64,000 nt of DNA, from positions 2,418,001 through 2,482,000 of the forward strand of contig NZ_JAIVFL010000001.1 of assembly GCF_022760805.1 (NCBI RefSeq). The letters are read 5' to 3'. Shown here one piece after another: positions 9,653 to 17,863 of this stretch (within the stretch, counting starts at the first letter, position 1; every line of letters begins with the position of its first letter). Origin of the DNA: Candidatus Mycolicibacterium alkanivorans. Its GTDB lineage: Bacteria; Actinomycetota; Actinomycetes; Mycobacteriales; Mycobacteriaceae. The notes below the pieces were generated by a model that saw only the letters and a program-made list of their open reading frames with translations, did no database searches and was not told the origin of the DNA. The translations under genes and the position numbers were made by a program.

Positions 9653-10036
9653 TCAGGCGGCCGTCTTGCCTGGACCGGCCGACGTTCCTGACGGGGGCAC
9701 CGTCTTCGGCGGCGCGACCACCCCCGACAGGGGTGCACCTGAAGCGCGGATGGCGTCTGCGCGGTACGCGACACCGCTGCGCCCGTCCTGATTCCAGGGC
9801 GACGCGATCAGGCCGTCAACCTGGACAGGCTGAGCTACTGTCACGCCGGGGTCGCCGGCGACCGTCACGGCGATGACTTCGGCGCCCGAGACATCGAGGG
9901 CCATCAGTTGGACTTGCCACAGCGGCTGACCCGTTTCGCGGTCGATCCGCGGCTGTCCCGTGTCGAAGGCGACGCGTTGCTCCGGTGCCCGTGTGCAGAC
10001 GAACGACACCCCGGTTGTGTCAATCTTGAGTTTCAT
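9653..10036 (-). CDS. Pra-like element activator (tentative)
   Basis: 127 residues with no membrane span. The middle part (DRETGQPLWQVQLMALD...VQVDGLIASPW...SGVAYRADAIRASG) resembles proteins named plasmid replication, integration and excision activator in streptomycete elements. The C-terminus is proline-rich. It lies immediately upstream of the translocase, opposite a divergent HTH regulator with a 190-base shared control region. The match is from memory of the family and untested. Confidence 0.6.
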   Translation of the reverse strand: MKLKIDTTGVSFVCTRAPEQRVAFDTGQPRIDRETGQPLWQVQLMALDVSGAEVIAVTVAGDPGVTVAQPVQVDGLIASPWNQDGRSGVAYRADAIRASGAPLSGVVAPPKTVPPSGTSAGPGKTAA

Positions 10037-10227
10037 CGGATTTGCTCCTGACCTGTGATTTGTTTGACGTGGCGATCGCCACCAGGTCAGAACACCAGTG
10101 CTCTGCCGGTTGCGTAAGGGAGCCGCAGGGAGACAGGGGGAGACCGAAACTGCGCGCCAAGGTGCGGCTAGCGGTGCGGTTGATCAGGCAAAATCGGGGT
10201 GTGGCCGACGCTGCAGCTTCACGACCG

Positions 10228-11403
10228 ATGAGCGCACAGCGATTGCGTGCTGCGCGCGCTGAATGGGGCTGGAGTCAGAATGACCTAGCCGCCGAAGTCT
10301 TGCGCGTTCGGATAAAGCAACGGCTGAAGGCCATCGATTCTGACTCACTTCGACGACAAATCGTCGAGTTCGAACGTGGGCGTCAGCCAGGGCCGCTTTG
10401 GAGGGGGCTCTTGGCCGAAGCGCTCCAGGAGGACGAGGACCGCCTGTTCGGCCTCGCCGTCGATACAGATCTTCCGCGTCCGCTGTTGGTGCAGGCTGAG
10501 TTCGACGGCGACGTGCTCGCCGTGATCTTGGAACAGCGTGCAGCGCACATCCGAGCTGAGCACATCTTCGGTCCCGCGTACGCCCGAGAGCTGGTGGACC
10601 GTGACTTGACCACGATTGAGGAACTCATCCGCGTTACCCCGCCGGCCGTACGCCCCGAGATACGCCGGGCTGCTGGCCGCATCGCTGAGCTTGGTGGCTG
10701 GATCGCCCAGGACAGCGGTGACGCACTGAAAGCCCTGGAGCTGACGACACGAGCAGAGGATCACCTCCGCTCAGCAGACCCCTCGTTGCAAGCGACCGTC
10801 CTCATGCGGCGATCCAACATCGTGCTGCGGTCCGACCCGAGGCTGGCGGTCGAACTGGCAGATGGCGCGGCAAGACTCATCAGCGGGATCTCCGTGGGGC
10901 GCCTCGCCGCAAGCATTGCGCGTCAGCAAGCGCTGGCGGCGGCTGCGGATCGCGACCGACAGAGCTTTGCCCGGCTCTCGGCGCACGCCGTCCACATCGC
11001 ACAGATCGAGCCGGTTCCGGACGATCACGCGATCTATGCTTCGCCCGCCTACGTTGCCGGTGAGATCTCCTCGGGACTGATGATGTTTGGCGATGCGGCG
11101 AATGCCTTGGAGTTGCTGCGCGAACACCACGGGAGCTGGCCTGGCAGCCAGCGTCGCGATTTCGCCGTGGCTTCGGCTCGCTTGCTGCGAGCGACGATCA
11201 TGGTCGGCGACTCCCGCACTGCGGTCGAACTGCTTCCCCAGACGATCAGCACGTACTTGTCGGCGCCATCAGATCGGACGCGGCGTGAACTACGGCAGTG
11301 CCGCAAGCTAATTCGCGACCGCGCCAGAGCAACAACAACGCTGCCTCTGCAAACACTGCGCAGCAAGATCGAGGAAACTCTGCGAGGAGACTTCAACCTG
11401 TGA
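10228..11403 (+). CDS. HTH (XRE-type) regulator with helical-repeat sensor domain
   Basis: An N-terminal Cro/C1-type HTH (SAQRLRAARAEWGWSQNDLAAEVL) is followed by about 300 residues of alanine/leucine-rich helices resembling TPR repeats, which suggests ligand or peptide sensing. ATG 10228 places the HTH at the start; GTG 10201 is the alternative. It is divergent from the Pra-like/transfer/replication genes and probably represses or senses conditions for them. The stop is overlapped by the creatininase-like frame, implying the two work together. Confidence 0.75.
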   Translation: MSAQRLRAARAEWGWSQNDLAAEVLRVRIKQRLKAIDSDSLRRQIVEFERGRQPGPLWRGLLAEALQEDEDRLFGLAVDTDLPRPLLVQAEFDGDVLAVILEQRAAHIRAEHIFGPAYARELVDRDLTTIEELIRVTPPAVRPEIRRAAGRIAELGGWIAQDSGDALKALELTTRAEDHLRSADPSLQATVLMRRSNIVLRSDPRLAVELADGAARLISGISVGRLAASIARQQALAAAADRDRQSFARLSAHAVHIAQIEPVPDDHAIYASPAYVAGEISSGLMMFGDAANALELLREHHGSWPGSQRRDFAVASARLLRATIMVGDSRTAVELLPQTISTYLSAPSDRTRRELRQCRKLIRDRARATTTLPLQTLRSKIEETLRGDFNL

Positions 11404-11426
11404 CTCACCACCAAGGAGAGATCGGC

Positions 11427-12140
11427 TTGGATATGCCGACCACGACAACCGAGGACAGCGAGCCCGAGGCTGCATTGGCGCTGCTTCCGATCGGATCATT
11501 CGAGCAGCACGGCCCGTACCTTCCCCTTGTCACCGACACATTGATTGCAACAGCCATCGCCGATTCGATCAGCCGACAGCACAACGTTTTTCAACTCCCA
11601 ACGCTGGCGTTCGGATGCTCGCACGAGCACGCGGATTTTCCGGGGACGGTGAGCATCAGCGCGACCACGTTGAACAGCATCGTCAACGACCTCATCGACT
11701 CACTCAACAGTCAGGGAACCCGCGGCCTCGTCATTGTCAACGCACACGGCGGCAACTATGTGCTGTCGAACGCGGTCCAAGAGGCCAACACCAAGGGCGA
11801 TATCCGCGTCGGCCTTTTTCCGAGTCGCGAAGTCTGGACGGAAGCGCGTGAAGCCGCGGGCATCACCAGCACTAATCATGACGACATGCACGCCGGCGAA
11901 CTCGAAACGTCAATCCTGCTCGCCACACATCCCGGTCACGTCCGCGACGGATGGCAGACCGCCGACCATAGCGCGCCCGACCGCCGGCATCTGACAACTG
12001 TCGGCATGAGCGCGTACACCGACAGCGGCGTCATCGGCTACCCCTCACGAGCCACCGCCGAGAAGGGCCTTGCGGTCCTCAATCATCTCGGCAAGGCCGT
12101 TGGCGAACTGATCGCGCTTCTCGTCGATCCACACGCCTGA
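11427..12140 (+). CDS. Creatininase-family amidohydrolase
   Basis: Metal-dependent amidohydrolase related to creatininase and MftE. Metal and catalytic signatures are visible in order: PIGSFEQHGPYLPLVTD, FGCSHEHADFPGT, NAHGGN and DMHAGELETS. TTG 11427 lies eight bases after a good ribosome site AAGGAG (11413-11418). A GTG at 11400 overlapping the regulator stop (GTGA) and an ATG at 11433 are alternatives. About 237 residues, normal for the family. pSAM2 pairs a regulator with a Nudix hydrolase in immunity; an analogous signalling role is speculation. Confidence 0.85.
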   Translation: MDMPTTTTEDSEPEAALALLPIGSFEQHGPYLPLVTDTLIATAIADSISRQHNVFQLPTLAFGCSHEHADFPGTVSISATTLNSIVNDLIDSLNSQGTRGLVIVNAHGGNYVLSNAVQEANTKGDIRVGLFPSREVWTEAREAAGITSTNHDDMHAGELETSILLATHPGHVRDGWQTADHSAPDRRHLTTVGMSAYTDSGVIGYPSRATAEKGLAVLNHLGKAVGELIALLVDPHA

Positions 12141-12189
12141 CGTCAACGCCGTGACGGCTCCCGTCCGCTGGCGCTCCCGTCCGCCGCCA

Positions 12190-12510
12190 CGGACCAAGCT
12201 GTCGTGCCCGACAAGCTGAACGAGTTCGAGGCAGCGTTGCCGGTTGTGAGAATTTTCTTTACTGGGATCAAGGAAGACCTGCGCCACTTCTGGTCCTACA
12301 AGCGCCGCGGTAGCGGCAGGGCGGCCAAGCACTTCAAGCGCTCGCGGCTCAAGCCGATCATCGAAGCAGCCAAGACGTTGAAGCGCCACGAGGCGCAGGG
12401 CTGCTGTCCTACTTCGCCCACCCGATCACCAACGCCGGTGCTGAAGGCCTGAACTCCCGCATCCAAGTCGTCCGCGTCTGCGGTTCAACTCGGTCACTCA
12501 CCTCCGTCGC
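12190..12510 (+). pseudogene. ISL3-family transposase remnant
   Basis: Degenerate C-terminal piece of an ISL3-type transposase. One frame reads DLRHFWSYKRRGSGRAAKHFKRSRLKPIIEA and a shifted frame then reads the typical YFAHPITNAGAEGLNSRIQ stretch. No start, no intact catalytic domain and at least one frameshift. It lies between the creatininase gene and the end of the defence operon, so it may mark an old insertion or deletion boundary. Confidence 0.7.
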
Positions 12511-12986
12511 AACATCCAGTTGACGATCTTTCCCGCCACCCCCGGTGACGAGCCGCCTTCGCCAGCCCGACCACCTTTCCAACCCGGTCGACCGTCGTCG
12601 GCATGCAACTCTTCATCCAGAGATGCTCCGCCCCAATCGAAGTCCTCGGGCTCGGATTCAAGCAGCCACAACAGTTTCTCCAGCATGGCTTCGTATTCGT
12701 CGATTCCGCGTCCCGACTTCGAAGTGAACAACAGCCGGCGGGCCCCAAGTAACTTCGCCTCGCGCTTGGTTTGGGAGAGGACAACGTGCCAAGGCAGGCC
12801 GGAGCCGCAATCGTGGCGCACAACGAACGTCGCATGCTCGCCCCTGCAAGGGCTTATCGCCACGGCGTCCTCACCACGGCCGCCAGGGTGTGCAATGGAC
12901 AGAACGACGTAGAGGTTGTCCCGACCACGCGACGGGAAGGCGCCACGGTGGATTCGGCAACGCGCTTCAGGGAAAATAATCCTCAA
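12498..12986 (-). CDS. Unrecognised protein at the end of the putative defence operon
   Basis: About 162 residues from TTG 12986, which overlaps the end of the 472-residue gene. Family not recognised. It has a basic N-terminal half with conserved-looking aromatic and cysteine residues (HDCGSGLPWHVVLS), then an acidic region (YEAMLEKLLWLLESEPEDFDWGG) and a basic end. The last residues abut an ISL3 remnant on the other strand, so the C-terminus may have been altered by that insertion. Strand and overlap place it in the operon. Confidence 0.5.
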   Translation of the reverse strand: MRIIFPEARCRIHRGAFPSRGRDNLYVVLSIAHPGGRGEDAVAISPCRGEHATFVVRHDCGSGLPWHVVLSQTKREAKLLGARRLLFTSKSGRGIDEYEAMLEKLLWLLESEPEDFDWGGASLDEELHADDGRPGWKGGRAGEGGSSPGVAGKIVNWMLRRR

Positions 12987-14385
12987 GCCGCTTCAGCACC
13001 TCGACGCGCCTCAAGTCGATCTCTCGACCTTGATAGCTGCCTTTCGCGCGTAGTTCCGTGATGAACGACTGGATCAGTTCACCCGGCGGCAGGACCACAA
13101 ACGGCAGGTCACCGTCCACCGCCCCAGCCGAAACCTTTGCGACGCTGGCCAACTCAGCGATGAAGTCGAAGTCACCGCGTTCGAGCGCAAGCAGTTCGTC
13201 CTGTCCGTTGACGAACCGTTCTTCGAAATCATCCAGGTCACCGCATAGTAGTTGCTCGACGAAGCCGATCATCCGTTCCAAGTTGTCGATCGCGGCGATC
13301 ACGTTTTGCGGGTACTGGCGCCACCCGTGCGGCTCCGGAGGAGCCAGCTGGCGCACCTTGTCAATCAGCTGCTCTCTACAGTCGTCGTCCCCGAAGATCA
13401 GCAGTGAGGCGTGGATCAGAAAGATTGTGCTTGCCCTCGCTCGACGCAGCGCGTCTTCAGCCGACCGCCAGCTGGCGTCGAGGTCGACCCGGTCAAACTC
13501 GGCGTCAATCGCGCTCCGGGTCAGACCACGGGACTGGTCAAGGAATCTGCCGTAGCTGCGGATGAATCGCGCCAGTAGTTCTTTGTCGTCTTTGACGATT
13601 GTGGCGAGCACTCGCAGGCGGCTCTCAACGGAACCGTCAAAGGCTGCGCCGGGACGAGTCATTGCCTCGCGGTAGCGCCAACTGAAATAGCCGAGGTGCT
13701 CGCCGCTTCCCTCCAGGTCGAGCAACTCGAGAAACTCGACTACCTGGCCGGTATCGACATCTTCCGTGACGGCGGCAAACACCGCGTCCACCATCTGGTC
13801 TAGGTGCGCGGAGCCGGAATCAGACTCGGCAGCAGCCAGCACCTCAGTTAAGCCGTCATCCTGCTGAATCTCTTCGTCCTGGAGCAGGGCCGCCAGTCGA
13901 CGCAGGCACTCCTCACGCGAGCCTGTGAAGCCCAACCTGATGAACCAGTCGTAGAACTGACCATTGTCGGCTGGGCGGGAACTCTCGTCCCAGCGTCTGA
14001 CTCCGAGACCATGCGACTCGACCGCGTCGACGAGCCGCCGCGCGGCAGTCTCCAAGGCATCGAAAACGAGGTAGTGGCCGAACTGGTTGCTTTCCAGATA
14101 CCAGGCCTCGATTCCGAGATGGCCTGCGTCGTCATCTCCCTCGTTCGGTCTGTCCTCAGGCGCGTACGGAGTGTCCTTATATGCCGGTACGAAGCGGTCG
14201 CAGTCGTCCTTGTCCACCGGCTCGTCCGCAAGCTTGATGCAGTCGTCTGCGTACAGGGGATAGACCGCTGCGTTGTAGACGACGCCGGCGTACCCACCGG
14301 GCATGAGCCGTACCGGACGAGCAGCCAGCTTGGTCACGAGCCGGTCGCCGTCGTAGACGGCGACATCCACCTTCTTTGATGCCAT
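12967..14385 (-). CDS. Unrecognised 472-aa protein linked to McrBC
   Basis: No family recognised. The N-terminal 70 residues look beta-rich (VDVAVYDGDRLVTKLAARPVRLMPGGYAGVVYNAAVYPLY). The rest is acidic, mostly helical and free of membrane segments. No nuclease or NTPase motif is evident. Its ATG overlaps the McrC stop (TAATG), so it is translationally coupled to McrC and likely a dedicated subunit, adaptor or effector of that module. Confidence 0.7.
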   Translation of the reverse strand: MASKKVDVAVYDGDRLVTKLAARPVRLMPGGYAGVVYNAAVYPLYADDCIKLADEPVDKDDCDRFVPAYKDTPYAPEDRPNEGDDDAGHLGIEAWYLESNQFGHYLVFDALETAARRLVDAVESHGLGVRRWDESSRPADNGQFYDWFIRLGFTGSREECLRRLAALLQDEEIQQDDGLTEVLAAAESDSGSAHLDQMVDAVFAAVTEDVDTGQVVEFLELLDLEGSGEHLGYFSWRYREAMTRPGAAFDGSVESRLRVLATIVKDDKELLARFIRSYGRFLDQSRGLTRSAIDAEFDRVDLDASWRSAEDALRRARASTIFLIHASLLIFGDDDCREQLIDKVRQLAPPEPHGWRQYPQNVIAAIDNLERMIGFVEQLLCGDLDDFEERFVNGQDELLALERGDFDFIAELASVAKVSAGAVDGDLPFVVLPPGELIQSFITELRAKGSYQGREIDLRRVEVLKRLEDYFP

Positions 14386-15593
14386 TACGGCCCCACGCTC
14401 AGTGCGCCCGTCGGCGTCGCAACCGTTGCCGCCAGCTGATCGACCTGCCGCAACAGCTCAGCCGGCGGAGCGCTCAAGTCGAGGGCATGGCAATGGATCA
14501 CCACACCGCTGCCCCGAGCGGTGTGCAAGTCCACTGGCTCATTGCCTTTCGCATACACCAGGTGCCCCTCAGAAAGGCCCAACACGGTGCAGTACGCCAG
14601 CATCTGATAGAGATCCGCATTCGGAAAGCCCTCGGGCCGTTCGGCTTTGTACTTGGCATCGACCACCGCACGCACCTCCCCGCCACGCAACCACATCAGG
14701 TCCGGCCGCATCACCACCCGGTCGCGCAGGTCGAGGCTCAGGGACTTCTGGCACACGCTGTGGCCACCTTGGGAGTGAAGGGACTCCCGAAGCGCGGTCG
14801 TGACGAAGTCTTCGAACACCCGCCACATGTCGAACATGTAGCCGGTAACGGTGAGGTCACCCACGCGGTGCTCGAAAGACTCCGCCGCGAGCACGATGTG
14901 GGCAAGGGCCAGTGCCGAGTGGTACCGAGCGTTGAGTCGGCTGCGGTGCCATTTCGGCAGTACCGCGCCGCGTGGCGAAACCGTCACGTCGGCGAGGATG
15001 CGCCGCAGTCGCTGCAGGCGGCGACGCGCTACCTCCGCGAGCCTGGGAACGGTGATGAGCCGATTGACGGCCAGCAGCAGCAATTGGTTCTCGGCGATGT
15101 CGACAGTGAAGTCGTCGTACTCGACGGCCACCGGGACGGGAAGGCCGTAGAGGCGGGTCATCTGCTCGCCCGCCAGCAGCCGGCCGCGCAGCACCGGCAG
15201 CCGGTCGGTGACGGTGCGGTATCCCTGCAAGAGGCCCTGCTCCACCGCGCGCAGGGCAAGCCGGCCGAAGGCCTCTGCCAGAGCAGGCAACAGATCTTCG
15301 TCGGCGGAGAGATGCACCAGATCGTCACGCCAGATGCCGAGATCCTTCGCATAGCCGAGCAGGAACACAAGCCGGTTAAGATCGGTGATCTTCGGGCGCA
15401 CGACGATCTGACGCTCACCGATGCGGACGGCGCCGACTTTGCGGCTGGCCGAGACCTCGAATAGCCCGTGCGTCAGCGTCGGTGTCACGTTCACCAAGGC
15501 GAGGCCTTGCAGCGCGAGGTATTCCGCGTCGGTGAGTGCGACGGTCTGGGCGGCCTCGCCCTCAGTCAGCAGCAGCGGTGCCGGCGCCGTCAT
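14385..15593 (-). CDS. McrC-family restriction nuclease subunit
   Basis: Partner of McrB that supplies the PD-(D/E)XK nuclease for modification-dependent DNA cleavage. It has about 402 residues with the McrC layout: an N-terminal beta region, a helical middle (DFTVDIAENQLLLLAVNRL) and a C-terminal nuclease core with RPDLMWLRGGEVRAVVDAKYK, giving the D...DAK triad. ATG 15593 is chosen; an in-frame ATG at 15629 would lengthen it. Either start lies inside the end of the McrB gene, indicating translational coupling. Confidence 0.88.
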   Translation of the reverse strand: MTAPAPLLLTEGEAAQTVALTDAEYLALQGLALVNVTPTLTHGLFEVSASRKVGAVRIGERQIVVRPKITDLNRLVFLLGYAKDLGIWRDDLVHLSADEDLLPALAEAFGRLALRAVEQGLLQGYRTVTDRLPVLRGRLLAGEQMTRLYGLPVPVAVEYDDFTVDIAENQLLLLAVNRLITVPRLAEVARRRLQRLRRILADVTVSPRGAVLPKWHRSRLNARYHSALALAHIVLAAESFEHRVGDLTVTGYMFDMWRVFEDFVTTALRESLHSQGGHSVCQKSLSLDLRDRVVMRPDLMWLRGGEVRAVVDAKYKAERPEGFPNADLYQMLAYCTVLGLSEGHLVYAKGNEPVDLHTARGSGVVIHCHALDLSAPPAELLRQVDQLAATVATPTGALSVGP

Positions 15594-17850
15594 CGGGTGC
15601 TTCCGGAGGGGTTGTGGCCGGGCCGTCATCGGCCGGCGGTGTTTCGCCGACAGGAGCCTTGTTCTGCAGGGCCTTGCGGATGACGTCGAGACCGTAACGG
15701 GATCGGACGTCGGTGCCGTCTCCGTAGTGGTGCTCTTCGAGCAGCGGCAGGATTGCGGTGCGCCAGACCCGCTCCAGCCCTTTGTTGCCGGCCTCGTGCA
15801 CCGCCGACCGCATGAAGTAGGACGGTCCGATCTTGAAGTCGGAATCCTCGATGCGCGAGTTGAGTTCCTCGAGTAGTTCGGCCACTTCGCTGGGACGGTT
15901 CGTCGCCTCGAGCCATTTGCGCAGAATCCCGTTGGTTGGGCTCTCCGAGGGATGCAGCGGAAGGAAGGCGAAGCGCCGGCGCATCGCGCCGTCGACGAGG
16001 GCGATCGAACGGTCGGCGGTGTTCATCGTCCCGATGATGAGGATGTTCTTCGGCAGCGAGAACGGCTCGGTGTTGTCCGCGGAGTAGAGAAGGTCGATCG
16101 CGCTGTCGCGATACTCCAGTAGGAAGTAGAGCTCACCGAAAACCTTGGCCAAATTGCCCCGGTTGATCTCGTCGATGATCAGCACATAGACCGCATCCGG
16201 ATTGTCCTTGGCCTTGTCGACCAGGGAGCGCAGCGGCCCTGGGGTGAGGGCGAAGCCGACCTGGCCGCCGCCGTGTTCCTTGGGCCGGTATCCCTCGAAG
16301 AAGTCCTCGTAGGTATAGGCCGGATGGAACTGGACGATCTTGACATTCGCCCCGGTGGTGAGATGCCGTGCGAGTTCCTGAGCGATGTAGGTCTTGCCCG
16401 TCCCTGGCGGGCCGTAGAAGATCAGTTGCGGGCGGTCTCGCAGCAGGTCGACACATTCCTGCAGCCACTCCGTGGGCACGTTCAGACGCGTCGCCAGTTC
16501 ATCGGTGGCATCCGGAAGGTTCAGCGAGGCAGGCCCTTTCGGTGGCTGCCGATGCTCGGCCAAGGCCACGAGCGTGTCCAAATGCTGGGTGAGGTCCAGA
16601 ACCTCGCCTTGGGCACTGAAACGAGCCGATACCTCGGCTGGGAGGTCCGCTAACGGCAATGAGCGGGAATACCACCTGACGGTGCGTCTGAGATTGGACC
16701 GCTGGTCACTGCTTTTCACGAATTCAGGCGGTCCGGTGATGGTCCCGAAGTAAACCTGTCCCTGACTTACGGTGACAACGAGGTCTTCTGGGTGCATGCG
16801 CGCCAGGAAGGCATAGAACTCGTCGAGCTTCTCCTGACGCTGCGCGTAGCCCGAAGAGCGGTAGTCCTCCTCGACGAAGCCCTTGAGCTCATCTTTCGAG
16901 ACCTCGGGCTCGACGTGACGCAGCAAGCTCGCAGCGAGAGACACCGTGCCTTTCTTTCGCCAAATAGGCACCATGTCTTGGCCTTTGACGTTGGAGCCGT
17001 GCACCCGCCAGGCGTGGCGCACCTCGTCGGTGGGAGCCGGATCAACGATGACCGGCGGTTCTTGCCACATCTCCAGCCACGGCGACTTGTATAAATCGAC
17101 CACGCCGTGCTGGTCCACCATCGCTTCATAAATGAGATGGAGGTCCTCATCGACGTCACCGACAGGCCGACCCAAGTACTCGGGTGCGAAGGTGTCACGG
17201 ATCAGGCGACGCTGGCCGCGGCTGACGATCGGTAGGAAGAAATCCGGGAAGGCCAGATACAGGAGTGCTTGCCGTTGCGCCCATTGGCCGGACTCGACAG
17301 CGTCGACCTCGGAGCGGAAGATCAGCGGCTCGATGAGTGCGTCAACCCTGCGCTGCTCGGAGAGCGACTTGAAGTGTTGGGCGACCGCTATCAGGTACGC
17401 CAACTGATTCGGCTTGTTGCCGCCGTACGCGGGTCCTCCGTGAAAGGCATGTCCCTCCAGTAGTGCCTGCTTCACCTCGTCGGGTATCTCGACGGGCGGA
17501 TCACAGCGGTCCAGCACCGACTGGACTTGTTGAAGTTTCAACTGCCCGCCGAGATTACTGATGGGCAAGACGTTGAGGATCAGAAGCTCGGCGAAGAGCT
17601 GGACGGCACCCGATGAGGTTGTCGCCAGCTGCTCGTCGAGCTTTTCGATCAGTCCGCCTGATCCGAGGTTCGGCCGTTCGACGTAGTGGTGCTGAAGCTC
17701 AGCAAGATGGTCGGTCGTCCAGATCGGCTGTCCAGGTGTCAGCAGCGAGCCGTCCTGCCCGAAAGCCGATTCGATCAGCCGGCGGCCGATCTTCTCGACA
17801 GCCACGGCATCCGGCCGCCCGAAAACACCCACATCGTCAACGCTCACCAC
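15562..17850 (-). CDS. McrB-family AAA+ GTPase with EVE-like reader
   Basis: Motor and recognition subunit of a McrBC-type system. The AAA+ domain has Walker A GPPGTGKT near residue 480, Walker B VLIIDEINRGN and the McrB signature GTMNTADRS. Upstream, residues around 305-375 (MHPEDLVVTVSQGQVYFGTITG...RRTVRWYSRSLPLADL) look like an EVE domain, which binds modified bases. The first 280 residues are unassigned. GTG 17850 follows GGGGAGGA and starts 13 bases after the methyltransferase stop; an upstream start at 17904 lacks such a site. Confidence 0.88.
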   Translation of the reverse strand: MVSVDDVGVFGRPDAVAVEKIGRRLIESAFGQDGSLLTPGQPIWTTDHLAELQHHYVERPNLGSGGLIEKLDEQLATTSSGAVQLFAELLILNVLPISNLGGQLKLQQVQSVLDRCDPPVEIPDEVKQALLEGHAFHGGPAYGGNKPNQLAYLIAVAQHFKSLSEQRRVDALIEPLIFRSEVDAVESGQWAQRQALLYLAFPDFFLPIVSRGQRRLIRDTFAPEYLGRPVGDVDEDLHLIYEAMVDQHGVVDLYKSPWLEMWQEPPVIVDPAPTDEVRHAWRVHGSNVKGQDMVPIWRKKGTVSLAASLLRHVEPEVSKDELKGFVEEDYRSSGYAQRQEKLDEFYAFLARMHPEDLVVTVSQGQVYFGTITGPPEFVKSSDQRSNLRRTVRWYSRSLPLADLPAEVSARFSAQGEVLDLTQHLDTLVALAEHRQPPKGPASLNLPDATDELATRLNVPTEWLQECVDLLRDRPQLIFYGPPGTGKTYIAQELARHLTTGANVKIVQFHPAYTYEDFFEGYRPKEHGGGQVGFALTPGPLRSLVDKAKDNPDAVYVLIIDEINRGNLAKVFGELYFLLEYRDSAIDLLYSADNTEPFSLPKNILIIGTMNTADRSIALVDGAMRRRFAFLPLHPSESPTNGILRKWLEATNRPSEVAELLEELNSRIEDSDFKIGPSYFMRSAVHEAGNKGLERVWRTAILPLLEEHHYGDGTDVRSRYGLDVIRKALQNKAPVGETPPADDGPATTPPEAPDDGAGTAAAD

Positions 17851-17863
17851 AGCGGTCCTCCCC

